Assembly (NCBI GenBank): GCA_021234155.1
Contig: JAJEKV010000002.1
Location: 35,260,128 to 35,324,127, forward strand
From: Isoetes taiwanensis
Taxonomy: Eukaryota; Streptophyta; Lycopodiopsida; Isoetales; Isoetaceae
DNA length: 64,000 bases
Direction of reading: 5' to 3'
Of this stretch, positions 10,448-22,200 are shown piece after piece (the stretch's first letter is position 1; every line of letters begins with the position of its first letter). Below the pieces are notes generated by a model. It saw nothing but the letters and a program-made list of their open reading frames with translations, ran no database searches and was not told where the DNA came from. The position numbers and the translations under genes were made by a program.

Positions 10448-11256
10448 TGGGACCACTACGGTAATCTCTAGGACGTGGTGTAATGTCATTGTAGGCATGA
10501 CCGCGGTTCTGCTTGAATTAGTTGTAAAGTAGATTAAAAGGTCTACTTCCGTCTCACGGAAGTAGATGACCTCGAGAGAAAAGAGGTCATTCAAGAATGC
10601 ATGGATAGGGAAGCACCTCTAGCCAATGCCTACGGGGAGGACCCCATCCTTCACGCCCCAATTACGGGAAGGACTCTATCCTCCACGTCTGGGCAACTAA
10701 AGGTGTAGGCACAAGCGGCATGTAGGCATTATAGGGCGCTGTCTCCACGGCCACGATGGAAGAAGCATCCTCTTCCTACGCCGGGAGATTAGTCATGCAT
10801 TCATTTAGTTAATTAAATGGGTGGTCCTCTTATAACCAAAATTATAAATAATTAAAATGGTACTAACGAAGTGTCGACCTGCAGGCCAATAGAGCGCTCC
10901 GGAGGGCAAGGAGGTCGAGCTACGAAGACTTGCAACACAAATTTTGTTGGAATGTGTTGCAAAGGAATGAAGAGTACCGAAAAGATAATTGTATATATTA
11001 AAATTTTGATGAACTAAAATATTGTGATAAGTGAAACTAATGAGTAACTTGTTGTAATGACGTACGAATTGATAAGTTATTTGATAAAGTAATGGTGTAA
11101 TAATGTCTAAAAATATTACCTTAAGGTAATCCTAATAAATGTGTAAGTATGATAGTAGTATATTGTATGCATCAAGTTGATTGCAGGTTAGGAAGATCCC
11201 AAGGTGGGGAGACCCACGATCTTTCTGGACAAAGATCATTTTTAAGGTGGGGAGAA
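10448..11256 (+). other. 3' non-coding part of the Ty3 element, with polypurine tract
   Basis: This is the continuation of the Ty3 element after the copia insertion. No reading frame is recognised. It ends in a purine tract, AAGGTGGGGAGAA (11244-11256), immediately before the LTR. A near-identical AAGGTGGGGAGA occurs about 45 bp earlier, so the tract is duplicated. Confidence 0.7.
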
Positions 11257-12815
11257 TGTGACGTTCCAGTGCGATATACGGTCTCAAGGCATTATACCGT
11301 CTTTGCACCGATCACGCAGCGTACCGCCATTCCAATTGGCGGTAATGCGCCGGCGTGTAGCCAAGCAAGTGGGCCCTAGGGGGCAACTTGCAAAGTGCTT
11401 TACACTTATTAATGTGCGCACTTTAGACCATTAACCTTTAAGAGGCATACCAAGGGTCGTGGAAACCCTAACCCTAACTGATAGCTATGTAAGGCAACCA
11501 AACCCTAACTTTTCCCTTTTCGTCCACAGTCATTTCGAACTTCCGTTTCGCGCGTTTCAAGAGTCAATCCCGACTCCCAAGGTCTGCTGGCCCATTTCGT
11601 CGGACTTCCTTTCCGACGCATCTCCAAGCAAGGCGGTGACATGGGACGCATTGGGATCAAGAGGAGCAAGCCAAGGACCGGTATTTCGTCAATTCAATAG
11701 CCTAATCCGCGCCAGGGCATAGAATTAGCATGTTTAGCCTATTGAATTGCCCATAACACGACCACATAGAACCCCAGATAGCGAGCCCTGACTAAAGAAC
11801 ATAACTTCTATGATGTAGATTAGATATTATTCTTTAGTTCTATAATGATGTGATGGATGGATGATCTCTGTGGACTTATTGTATTGGGAAGGGGGGTAGA
11901 GACCTACAGCTTAGTAGTTGATGCTCCTAGTTAGTCCCTTTAGTGCATTACTAGTATTCGGCCTGTGCATAAGAACCAAACACGGTTGTGGGTGGCGGGA
12001 CGGCATCGGCTTACAAGGAAGCTCATGTCACGATTCATGAACCTGTCCCTCGGTAGTAAGGCCTATCGGGGACTTCAAGACTAGATCTAATGCTGCGCCC
12101 CTTTGCGTGGCTGTTGCATGGGTTCGACACTCTTGGGGTGGTGTACACCTTCCATGGAGTTCAGTCGAGTAAGGGCAGTGGCCCTCTAGTCGCCTTGAGT
12201 CAGCATGCTAGCTTCTGGTGGGAGTACTCCCTACCTGCCCCATCGGAACTGGGAAGATGCAACCCAGGAATAGCCCCTTTGGCTATGCCTCCGGCGGGCT
12301 ACAATCCAGTCCCAAGACTTATCAACCTACTCTGCAAAGTGTGCACAGGAGGGGCGGATGGAGCGGACTACCCAACTGCCATGTTCCCTTGCCAGCCAAC
12401 TCCACTGTTATTGCACTCTGTCTGCTTGACCTCTGGAGAACCAAGCTTGTCAGTCCAACCCTGAGTCTGATCCGGGGTAGAACTCCCTTATGTGATGTAC
12501 TGATCTTTGTCTATGCAGATTATGTAGTGAGCCACCCTTCGTGGTGGTTATATGTTATTGATGTATGTGCTACTGACGTGTATATATTGCGCTTCTGCAG
12601 CTAGGTAGACCCTGAGGGAGACAGGGTAAATGACCCCTTCATTCTTCCCACTGGAACATTCCATGGTTGCAGTGTTACGTGGAGGGCCCTATATTAGCAT
12701 GGAGCTGGTATGGGGGATGAACTCCTGTTTGTATACGGTGGTGCACCGTATATGAGTAGGGGACGTCACATCAGTATATTTATACATACATCGTATAAAT
12801 ATGTGGAACGTCACA
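11257..12815 (+). repeat. Ty3 3' LTR
   Basis: Begins TGTGACGTTCC right after the purine tract. It ends GGAACGTCACA at 12805-12815, the exact 11-base reverse complement of the start, as LTR ends commonly show. The length would be 1559 bp. A shorter alternative end, GACGTCACA at 12770, is possible. The 5' partner LTR is outside the window, so the end cannot be confirmed by comparison. No long reading frame is evident inside. Confidence 0.75.
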
Positions 12816-15800
12816 TTTCCTAGGAATTCTCATTCTTCCATCTTGTAATTCATGATATGAGAAATCTATCACAAGAAGAATTAGAAAATTCTATGTTAGA
12901 AGTTTCGAGAAATAATTCCTTAAAGTTTGAAGTTCAGAAGTTCTTTATGGACCCAGTTAGGTCCCCCGAGGGTCAAAATTTTGAAAATTCATAGTACTAC
13001 TCCACTTTTTGAAAAATGAAATCCGTTTAGATTGAAAAATAATAGTACCTTCACATCCTTATTCTATTTCAAATATCATGGATATGAAATGGTTCCTAGA
13101 TGTCTGTTTTTCAGAAATTCCTTAGGGACCCGACTGAGTCTCTCAAGGATTGAAATTATGATTTGCTCATTGATATATCAAATTTTGATGAAATCATATG
13201 AAATTTGAAAAATGAGTAGCATTTGTAGGCTACGTTCATAGAAAATTAATGTTATCTTGAAATTTGTATTCCATGTTGAGTGTCATGAGATTATAGCATA
13301 TCATCGAAACCATTGAATTGAGTGTATTTCAAGGTGCGATTTGTGCCAAACTTGTGAAGAATATTATTTTGCCATTGAATATGGTGGTACAACTTCGAGT
13401 TAGTCTTACAATTCAGGTGTCCATATTTAAAATCTCTTAAGTATCATGAAGAACTAGTCCCTAATATGGAGAAGGGATTGAGGGACCCATACGGGTTGAT
13501 GAACCCAACAGGTCCCTGAGACAACTCTAGTGTTAATACTTTAAAGAGAGATTAAAAATCAGAATTCTTATAAAACATTCAACGCATTGCATATATAAAA
13601 AGAAACCAAATGTTTGCACATTAAAAATCCGTACTCCCACATTAAAATAGATAAAAAATCAGCATGCCAACGCACAAAAGGGTTGGCTTTTAATACAAAT
13701 TTATTGATAAACTTAAAAATATCATATGGAAAGAGTTCAAATACTGCATTCTTTGGGGACATTTGATTTTTTAGGACTTTTATAATCCTTACAATTTTTC
13801 CACCTTCATAGAATAATAATCACATCAGTCATGATTGGGGGAATTCTTATTCTAAACTTATGTAAACCACAATGATTGTGCACGTTGTCAACACATATAT
13901 TTACAAAAAGCAAATGTTGTCTGATGCACCAATTGGCTTCCATCCACATAATAAGCATCAGTTTGGATATCCATGTGCATTTAATTTGTGGGATTCACAA
14001 CTTTGGTGTCCATAGTGCCATGATTCTTTTTTCATTCCCCTTCTCCAAAAGCAGATGTTACACTCCTAGTTTGGTTGAACATCCATGTTCTACTATAGCT
14101 CCCCTACGTACTCTATGTTCTTTTAAGCTTATAAGATTGATTACGAACATTATATATGGACCTTAACTAACTCCCCATGCACAACCTTTTACATTTCATG
14201 TTCTATTTCAACATGCTTAAAAATATAATTCCAAGGATTTTGCATCATTCCCTCTAACTATAAGCTAGAGATTGTGCAATTGAAGTAGCAATTTTGATTG
14301 ATTATGAAAACATGACTTTGAACTATGATTTAAGCCACTTCACCCTCATGCCATGGAGGGCAACCCTCTGTGTGTAGCACCTTGTTTTGTTTGTGAAGAT
14401 TGCTTGTCATTTTCAAAGTTCACGTTATATTATGCATATTATGTAGGTTCGATTTTCTAGAATGTTCAAGGCAAAGATTTGCTCTGTATTTTGCATCATA
14501 AAAGTCATGTTTGGACATCCCAAGGATGAACATCTATTTGGCTTGCCTTCGGGATATCTAATTTGAGCATCTAAGTTTTGGAACCATTTAAAATAACAAG
14601 TATAGTAGTATCATTATTTGAGAGCATATGAGTTAATCGTCTTCTGTACAATTATATGTACATTCAGTTGGAACATTTGAAGTTCGAACTTTGATGCTTT
14701 ATAAAGTATATCCATTTGCTTCTCTTAACTGGGAGCATATCTTCTAAGCTGCAAAATTTGCACTTCCTTTGGGATCTTGCATATGCCTTATGTTCATTCT
14801 TAATTTCTGAAGGATAGACCCTGTTTGCAATATCATAAGGCAAAATTGAAACATTGAAGCCTTAAAATCACATGCATTTGTCTTTGTTGCATTTAGATAA
14901 CAATAATAAGCATATCATAAATAATAAATCAAGAACATCAACTTTCCAACGACACTAATTCTTACTTAATTTAAATGGTAGACTGTTCTAAAACAAATTT
15001 TACTAACCGAAATGACTTAAAAGAAGAAGAAGAAGAAGAGATTTTAACGTCACGCCACAAGGCAGCGTCCTATCGGACATGTGAACTTTAAGGATCGAAA
15101 GAACTTTAAGGAATGTTGACTGAACATCAGGTACACCTATGAGCATCTATAGTAAGGCTCAATGCAACTTAAAAGAACCTAAAGAAATGGAATGTAATCT
15201 TGCTAGAATCTAAGGGAATGCACAGTTTGAGTTTCATCTTCCTCTTCCTCTACATCACCAATAATTTTCACTATAATTGGTGCACGCCGACTCAAAAGTT
15301 ACATCTTCCTCTTCCTCTAGATCAACAATAGTGTGCACCGACTCAAAAGTTACGTATCGAGTTCCTAGAAAATCTTTTAAAATAGATGTAAGAGTGCATT
15401 ATATATGCATTTAGTGATGAATCTTCATGGAATATCGAAGAAACAAACGGAATCTTTGAAAAAATCTTGAGTGAATTTCGTAGAATCTTAAGGAATCTTT
15501 CAAAATCTTCTCATATCTCTTGGAATATAAATGAATCTTGAGGAGGTCTAATAAAATGTCAAGGGAAATCTTCGTAAAATCAAAGGAATCTTGAGAGAAT
15601 TTAGGAGAAGAACATTAGGGCATGACTCGATGGGATGGAGCCAAACACTGGGTTTTCTAGCACCAAACACTGGGATGGAGCCAAACATCAAGGTTCTCTT
15701 AACACGGGTTGATTTTATATTGGGCCTCGTCTAAGTGCAACCTTATCGTCTAAGTGCAACCTTTTTCTTGTTTTTTAGAGTTAACCATTGGATGAAATAG

Positions 15801-16500
15801 ATTACATACAATTGAAACCATTGGATGACGTGGATAACATAATCCACAATGAACACATTGTGACACATCACACAGAGGCCGGCAAACAGAGAAGGCATAG
15901 AGATGGCTGATCCGGCGTCAAATAAGGACGTAAATAACACATGAAAATCCAGAAAGAAATCTGGAATGGAAATTTGGACCAAGCAAGGAAAATGGTCTGT
16001 TGATGGAAGGAAGATCATTTGAAGGAAAATCGTTTGAAGAACACGGTCATGGCTACATAGAGGATCCACTGGCCGGCGGGTCGAACCCTAGTAAACCCTT
16101 ACCAGCAACCTACCTACGCATGGGCTCTCTGGCCTATTCTATTCTATTATGGCCATGCTACCCAGGAGCCATGCTATCCAGGGCAAAATCCGACCCACAT
16201 AATGGCAAATCCAGCAGATGGCAAACCTAGATGCAGTAGATAGCAAACGTCATCTCCACGCCCTGCACAGAAACAGCCAATTCTGACAACTCTGCTCCAG
16301 GACGGCGAATGCATGAATCGTAGCGCTGAGGCCCGTGACCAAAATGGAAAGAAGCCTAATTTCCCAAAAAAAGAAAAAAAATCATATCAAACATTACAAG
16401 AAGGGCCATTCCAAACCATTAAAAAAAAAAAAACCTATTTCAAACCATTGCAAAAAACCCTAGAAATCCTTACAGAGTGACACAAAGAAATGTTCGTCAG
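12816..16500. other. AT-rich intergenic DNA without recognised genes
   Basis: No coding pattern is seen. It contains a GAA run (about 15025-15039), a roughly 60-bp imperfect tandem duplication at 15235-15355 (CTTCCTCTTCCTCTA plus a CGACTCAAAAGTTACRT segment), a stretch at 15420-15610 rich in GAATCTT-like words, and a short duplicated phrase (GGGATGGAGCCAAACA) at 15630-15685. Poly-A-like runs occur around 16370-16430. Confidence 0.5.
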
Positions 16501-16509
16501 TTCTTCAAT

Positions 16510-16760
16510 ATCTAGCATTATAACAGGGGGTTGTTTTTGTATTTTTGAACTTTTTGTCCTAAGGTTTTTATATGATTTGATGATAGTATTCCATGAGACG
16601 TACTAATCGGTACATCTAGAGTGCACATACGCTCACTCCAAATTTAGTGGCATTTTTCAATGGTCATACCTATGATTTCTCTACATATCTGAAAATCAAA
16701 CATGCAGGCATCGAACAAAGGTATTTTAGGGTTATTTTGGAGTTTGTTTCGACATTTTCT
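16510..16760. repeat. Dispersed repeat, copy 1
   Basis: Shares an ordered series of words with 49140-49420: AGCATTATAACAGGGGGTT, a TATGATTT segment, TACTAATCRGTA, ATCTAGAGTGCA, and a TTTTAGGGTT segment further on. Family unknown; no ends or target duplication were resolved. Confidence 0.6.
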
Positions 16761-17199
16761 TCTTTCAGGGCTCGGGAAGGCAAAGCCAAAGGAGCCACAT
16801 CTCAGGATTTTTTGTGCAACGATGGATTCCGAATTGTACAACCTAGTAGGTTCTGGGAGTTTTCAGAATTTTTTCTCTGTGGAGTTCATCTTGCATGTCT
16901 CTCCTATAACCCCCTTTTTTTTCTAGAAAACCTTTTCCTTTTTAGTTCTGAAATCATTCTACAGGGTGCAAGAATCTATTCAAAGCATCATAGAAATTGA
17001 AGTCCCTGCCAATGCCTCAGAGTCAGACCCTTCACCATCACTATCACCAGCTTCTTGCTCTGAAAATTTCTCAGCACGAATAAAGGTAGAAATTTGTTCA
17101 TGCTTCACATATTGGCTGCCTTGTATGGATCAGGAACTGTTGTATCTGAGATGAGTGATCATAGTTCTTCAGAGGTACAGAAAGCTTAAACTCTCTTGT

Positions 17200-17551
17200 C
17201 AGATCCATCTTTGCACTGCCTGTGTTTTTGCATGTTCTTCCAACTGCTCTCAGAGGTCAAAGCGTTGTCTTGGCTGGTTTGGAGCTTGGATTTTGGGGAT
17301 TATTGCGCAGTGTACTTGGAACATATAAGGCAAATGCTGGTGTCTCAAATGAAGTTTCTCTTATATTTGGACTCACGGTAAGCAATTCTCTTAAAGTCTA
17401 CTGCCATTTTTAAAAACAATAAAAAGGTTCTACGTCTAACCATGCCCACGATCCAATTTGCAGGTTCTGTTTCTACCCATCTTGATGCAATTTTCTGCTG
17501 GCAGATCTGTGAGCAGGTTCACATGGATGACATCCATAGTCTCCATATTAG
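17200..17551 (+). pseudogene. EamA/DMT-type transporter fragment, two exons
   Basis: Two exon-like pieces join in phase 0 across a GT-AG intron (17378-17463). The first ends with LELGFWGLLRSVLGTYKANA and VSLIFGLT; the second (17464-17551) reads VLFLPILMQF...RFTWMTSIVSILG and ends at a GTAAGT donor. The hydrophobic spacing and the family pattern (an early L-E-L-G then, in the next helix, a T-V-x-x-V-P-I/L and a T-W-x-x-x-x-x-S-x-x-G) resemble plant EamA-like drug/metabolite transporters of the chloroplast WAT1-related kind. Only two to three of about ten membrane segments are present, and neighbouring sequence is PPR debris, so it is probably a truncated copy. An upstream piece (16950-17090) rich in Ser may belong to its N-terminus. 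Confidence 0.5.
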
Positions 17552-17817
17552 GTAAGTGCTTGAAAGAAGTTGTTGTGCAAACATCAGTTGATGTATTTAG
17601 ATTGGAAGTTGATCTCTCGTTTCTTGATGATCACGGATCTGGGCGTATTGTGGATCCGAACCTATTTGAACCTACTGTTATGACAGGGCTGTAGGTTATG
17701 GTTGTGTTAATAGCATCCAAGCACTTGCCCAGAGTAAGTTGCGTATTTTTTAAAGCTAAGTTGCATATTTACATCAAATATTTGTTAACCATATATTGTT
17801 ATTCCAGATGCACGACT

Positions 17818-18220
17818 GTAGCTTTGCCAGAGTTTACTTCATTCACCAGCATGACTTGGTTTCTTGGACAGCAATGATTGCGACGTTTGCCCAGCATGTC
17901 ATGGCAGCAAAGTGCTGGAATTAATTCAGAAAATGCTGTTGAGAGGGATGTTATTTGATGAGATCACATTTCGCAGTATTCTTGGTGCTTTTTTCCATTC
18001 TAACATGGTGGATGAAGGCTGCTACTATCTCATAACCATGTGGGAAGACCATGGAATAATTCCAGTGCTGGAGCACTGCAATTGCATAATTGACCTTCTC
18101 ATACAGGCTATATGGTTGGATAAAGCACATGCTTTTCTTTCAAACATACCTTTTGAACCTACTGTAAATCTTTATGCATCTGGTACGGAGTTATGTGATG
18201 GAATGCGTCTCCATATCTAT
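17818..18220 (+). pseudogene. Pentatricopeptide-repeat (PLS type) gene fragment
   Basis: Translated pieces match the recurring PPR phrase set: DLVSWTAMIATFAQH in one frame at about 17845-17890; then, after a frameshift near 17890-17905, KMLLRGMLFDEITFRSILGA, NMVDEGCYYL, EDHGIIPVLEHCNCIIDLL and LDKAHAFLSNIPFEPT. These are the last L, S and P repeats before the E region in PLS-class organelle RNA-editing factors. No E or DYW domain follows, and the frame is broken, so this is a remnant. It lies between the EamA fragment and the MITE upstream of TEL2. Confidence 0.75.
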
Positions 18221-18654
18221 TGCTAGCAAATCTTTATGCATCTCATACGGAGTTATGTGATGCAACACACTTTCCTAACATGGTACAAGAATAGAATAGG
18301 CCACCTATTAACTTAGTATGCAATGTAAAATCTGGTGAAATTATTGCATTGCTCGCCTTTTTTGTGCTTCATATTCAAATGGTTGGTAATGTTTACTTTG
18401 CATACTTGTTATGGTAGTGTAGTTAATAAGATTTAATATTCTTCAAAAGCATTTTAAAGAAATCTATTTGGGGAGTATATATTCATGTGGTAATTTATGT
18501 TGCAATCTTACGCGCTTGCAAAGATATAGATGGGCAGACATAATGGATTCAAATAAGCTCACTACTAATTATATGCAATACCTTTTCTAAGGCGCTGAAT
18601 GTGCATTGCTCTTTGGATTAGCCCAGGCTTGATTCCTGGGGAGTTTGCTTTGTT

Positions 18655-19140
18655 AGGGCCCGAAGGGCCCAAATTTTTTTTTGACATAACAAACAACACA
18701 TAACTACCATTAATATTAATTAACGCAAACCATTGCATTTAACACATTTAAATTAAAATCCCCCTGAAACCCCCTTTGGTTTGGGTGCATATTCATACGG
18801 GGTTACTTCGGGCACCGAGAGCTGTTGGATGGGCATATATCTCCTTTATTCCGCGATCTGGACTGTACATAGCGATCCTCATTTGTAGGGTATGCCTGTA
18901 CAAGTTTTTGTACACTGTATATTGAGATTTGCAATATACTATAAGGTTTGAGGAAATGTACTTAATGGTGTTGATTTTGTACATGTATTATATGATTTTA
19001 GAGGCTCTCGCTGCCCTACGTCACCCCCCGTGTGAATATGCACCCAAACCAAAGGGGGTTTCAGGGGGATTTTAATTTAAATGTGTTAAATGCAATGGTT
19101 TGCGTTAATTAATATTAATGGTAGTTATGTGGTGTTTGTA
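18655..19140. mobile_element. Foldback MITE, copy 1
   Basis: Two long inverted arms, about 18690-18824 and 19003-19140, enclose a loop of about 180 bp. The arms share AACTACCATTAATATTAA, CCATTGCATTTAACACATTT, CCCCTTTGGTTTGGGTGCAT and a GGGCAxCGAGAGC segment near the loop. A GGGCCCGAAGGGCCC palindrome lies on the left at 18657-18671. No protein is encoded. A second copy lies at 51335-51791. The right end is about 100 bp upstream of the TEL2 start codon, so the insertion may lie within the promoter or 5' UTR of that gene. Confidence 0.85.
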
Positions 19141-19241
19141 ATGTGTTGTTTCTCAAGGCCTAACTATGTCAGAAATTCTAGCTTGGCGTACTTCCTTGTA
19201 TAATTGCCTAGATATTCAAGCGTCTGCTCTCTGCTGTGGGC

Positions 19242-22200
19242 ATGGCACAGGGCGTAGAATTAGCATTGATGGAGGTGGCGCGGAAACTGGGAGTGGTGGT
19301 CTCAAAGGCGACACATGTCGATGAAGTCATTGCAGCATTGTATATTTTAGCGTCACTGCTTCGTGACATCCCATTGCAGAAACCCACCTGTAAGCTTATG
19401 CAACAAAAGAATGATAATTTTGGATGAGAAAATCATGGCTTGTCTGTTTTACTTGACATTGAAAAACATGGATTCTCCTTGCAGTCGATTTTATCAATAC
19501 AGAATTATGTGCTCTCGAGGAGGTAATCAAAATCTTTGCTTCTTTTGTACTTTTCACTTCATCAGATTCCTGTGAAAATTGTAGGGAGTTCTACCTTTCG
19601 CTTTTTCTACATGTTATGTTAACTTTGAGAGCACCCCTCATTTGGACTCGCAGCTTGCAGCTGTGTCAAGGGATAAAGCATCTGCTGCATCTGCTAATCA
19701 ACCAAAGGAAGTCCTGTTTTTTACATTCTACGGTGGTGCTACATTTGCAGCTGTATCTAAACTGCTAATATCTAGTGAGATCGTACCTCCATTTATGAAT
19801 ACAAGATTTTTTAGTTAGTTATTCTATTGAAAAGACAAAATTAGAGTATATAGACTTTTGGGTTACACGCTGTTAGCTTCTCAAATTCTGAGTCATGGAA
19901 TTGAATCACGATGGAACTGTCAGTTTTTGAGATAATCAGTAAAATGCTTTGACCGTTACTGGATCCTGCCCTTCTCCATGTTCAGCTAGATGTCACTGCA
20001 GTTTGCAAATTCTGAGTTCTATATTAATATTTACTGAAATTTGGCATTTTTGTTACTAGAAATTGCTTTGGATTGGCTAGCACTCTTCCCGGCCACATAT
20101 CTTTCTTTTCTTTTTGATGACTTTTATCATCTGGCACCTCCAAATTCTGCGGTCCTTGCATTGGTGCCCGCACTTGTTATTGAGCATTTGGACAGTGATG
20201 TGGAGATTGGTGTGCTCGGGGGCTGCATTCAAGCAGAGAGGTAAGTTTCTTCACAGCCATTCTAGTATAGGGGACAGTAGAACTATGCTTATCAAAATAC
20301 ATGCTGATGTCTTGGCCATAGAGCAACCTATGAAGCACAGCATACTAGGTTGGCAGAATCTTAAAATGCATCCTTAACCTTAGTTTTTACATAGTGATGT
20401 GGAGATCCGAATGTTCAGAGGCTACATTCAAGCAGACGAGTAGCTCGCTTTACGGCTATTCTGAGGTAGGGGCCAGTCCGACTATGCTTATTTAAATACA
20501 TGCTGATGGCATGCCCCTTGGAGCGGCCTATGCACCATATCGTACTAATTTGGTCCTGCAAAGGAAATAGCTGATTTGCAGAAGTCTTTACCACACTATT
20601 TGTAAAATATTGCTTTTTGAATTTTATGCTAAACCTTTGCAGCTTGAAGTAGCCTTTCAAGCAGCATCATACTAACATAAGCTACGCAATAGTGACTCCC
20701 TTGGCTGGCCTATCTTTCTTCAAAGACCCGTCAATCAAGGTAAAAATGGTGGTTTCATGGATAGATGATTGTCCTTAGAGAGAAGATTTTACAAGGAGAA
20801 CTTTTAAACATTTCCCGGGATGACTTTATTGTATAACCCAAATATCAAACAATGGAATGCGTATAAGCAAGGCGTCTTACCAAGATTGAGATTTGGTTGT
20901 GCTAAGCATATTAACCATAAGGAGAGGAAATGAACATTGTATCACTGAATAAGGTTTGAACCTGAATCATCTTGACTTTTATTGCCTCCTGCATCATAAA
21001 AGGAAGTACCTCTATTAAAATCTAACAGCTTTCCAGCTGTACTCTATTTGTCCATGAATTTCCTTTCGAGAAGTATTTTCAAACAATGAGTTATCACCAT
21101 GGGGTTGCTCACTCCTTAGTAGAGAAAAATGATAGTATTTCTGCTTGCCTTTTGGCATCATAACAACTGGGTTGAAGACTGGCTAAAAAGTAACATTATC
21201 ACTGTCCAAGATGATCAGCCACAGATTTATATTGAACATCAGTAAGGACTAGGACGTTCAATCTTAGTTCAAATTTTGCATGTATTGGCTTCAGAGACCC
21301 TACGGGCCTTTAGTAAATGTATAATGTTTCTTTCTTCTTTTGGCAAAGACTGACACGTATATTTCCCTGATGGAATGCTGATGATTTGAGGATTGCATGG
21401 TGCAGTCGTCCATTTTGACTCAATATTTATATATGCGACTCTGCAATTTCTTAAGTTTCTTTCTCTACTTAGGGCACAAAATATGCATTTTAGTTTAACA
21501 TTTTAAGATAGGACAAATGAATGTCTCTAAGCATGCAAGTTATTGAATCATTAATCTGGTCTATTATAGTTGAGATCTTCAAATTTTGCTTGCAATATTT
21601 TTATATATTTCTGATTTTCAGATGACTTTAGTCAGATTTCATGATTTGCGTTACCAGGTTGCTGGTTGATATTCTTGTTAACAATGATGGTGTGAAGCAG
21701 ATGGCCCTTTCCTTTGCGGGGGAGTTGGGTCATCATGGCAAGGTAAGGGCAACATCAAGCAATTGTCATCAGATGCAAATGCTAAAGGGGAATGACATCA
21801 TTCAAGCTGCACAATTGGTTTCATCAATTCCTGATAGAGCGCGGCCAAAAGCTTCCTTGAAATTGCGATCACCGTATCCTATATTTGTAATTTAGGTCAT
21901 AAGTTGAGTTCTATATGATTTGAGTAACTTAATCTGTTCATGTTTCGAATTTCCAAAAAAACATATGTTATTGAACGTTACATTTATGTAGCAATACCAG
22001 CATTCTGAAACCATGAAAATGAAACCAGAGAAAGAACGTTGTTTTGATGCAATGAAGAAAGATTCCTTGGTCCTTTTATATATGTAAATGGCAAAGGTTA
22101 TGCAGACATAGCAGGTTCAGTAACATTATTTAACATGGAAAGTGCATGACCCAGTATTACTGGAAGGTATCCGTTGAAAGCTTAGGACCTTAAGAATGAA

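Larger units (their letters stand above)
1..12815 (+). mobile_element. Ty3/gypsy chromovirus-like LTR retrotransposon, 5' end outside window, interrupted by a copia element
   Basis: The segment carries, in order on the plus strand, gag, a CCHC zinc knuckle, an aspartic protease, reverse transcriptase, RNase H, an integrase zinc finger and core, and a chromodomain-like tail ending at 4766. A 3' non-coding part follows, then a purine-rich tract (11244-11256) and a 3' LTR (11257-12815). The 5' LTR and primer-binding site lie before the window. A copia element (4867-10442) is inserted after the coding region. Domain order PR-RT-RH-IN with a terminal chromodomain-like block is that of plant chromoviruses. 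The copy is dead: in-frame stops at 448, 1234, 3680 and 4226, frameshifts near 1300, 1840 and 4560-4650, and deletions in the integrase. Confidence 0.93.

Noticed and set aside
16070-16100. B-box-like GGGTCGAACCCTAG
   Set aside because: No A-box at the required distance and no tRNA fold.
20675-20740. Additional TEL2 exon (IVTPLAGLSFFKDPSIK before a GTAAAA site)
   Set aside because: Exon 4 and exon 5 already join in phase (GAG AG|G TTG), and including this piece breaks the frame and the conserved order.
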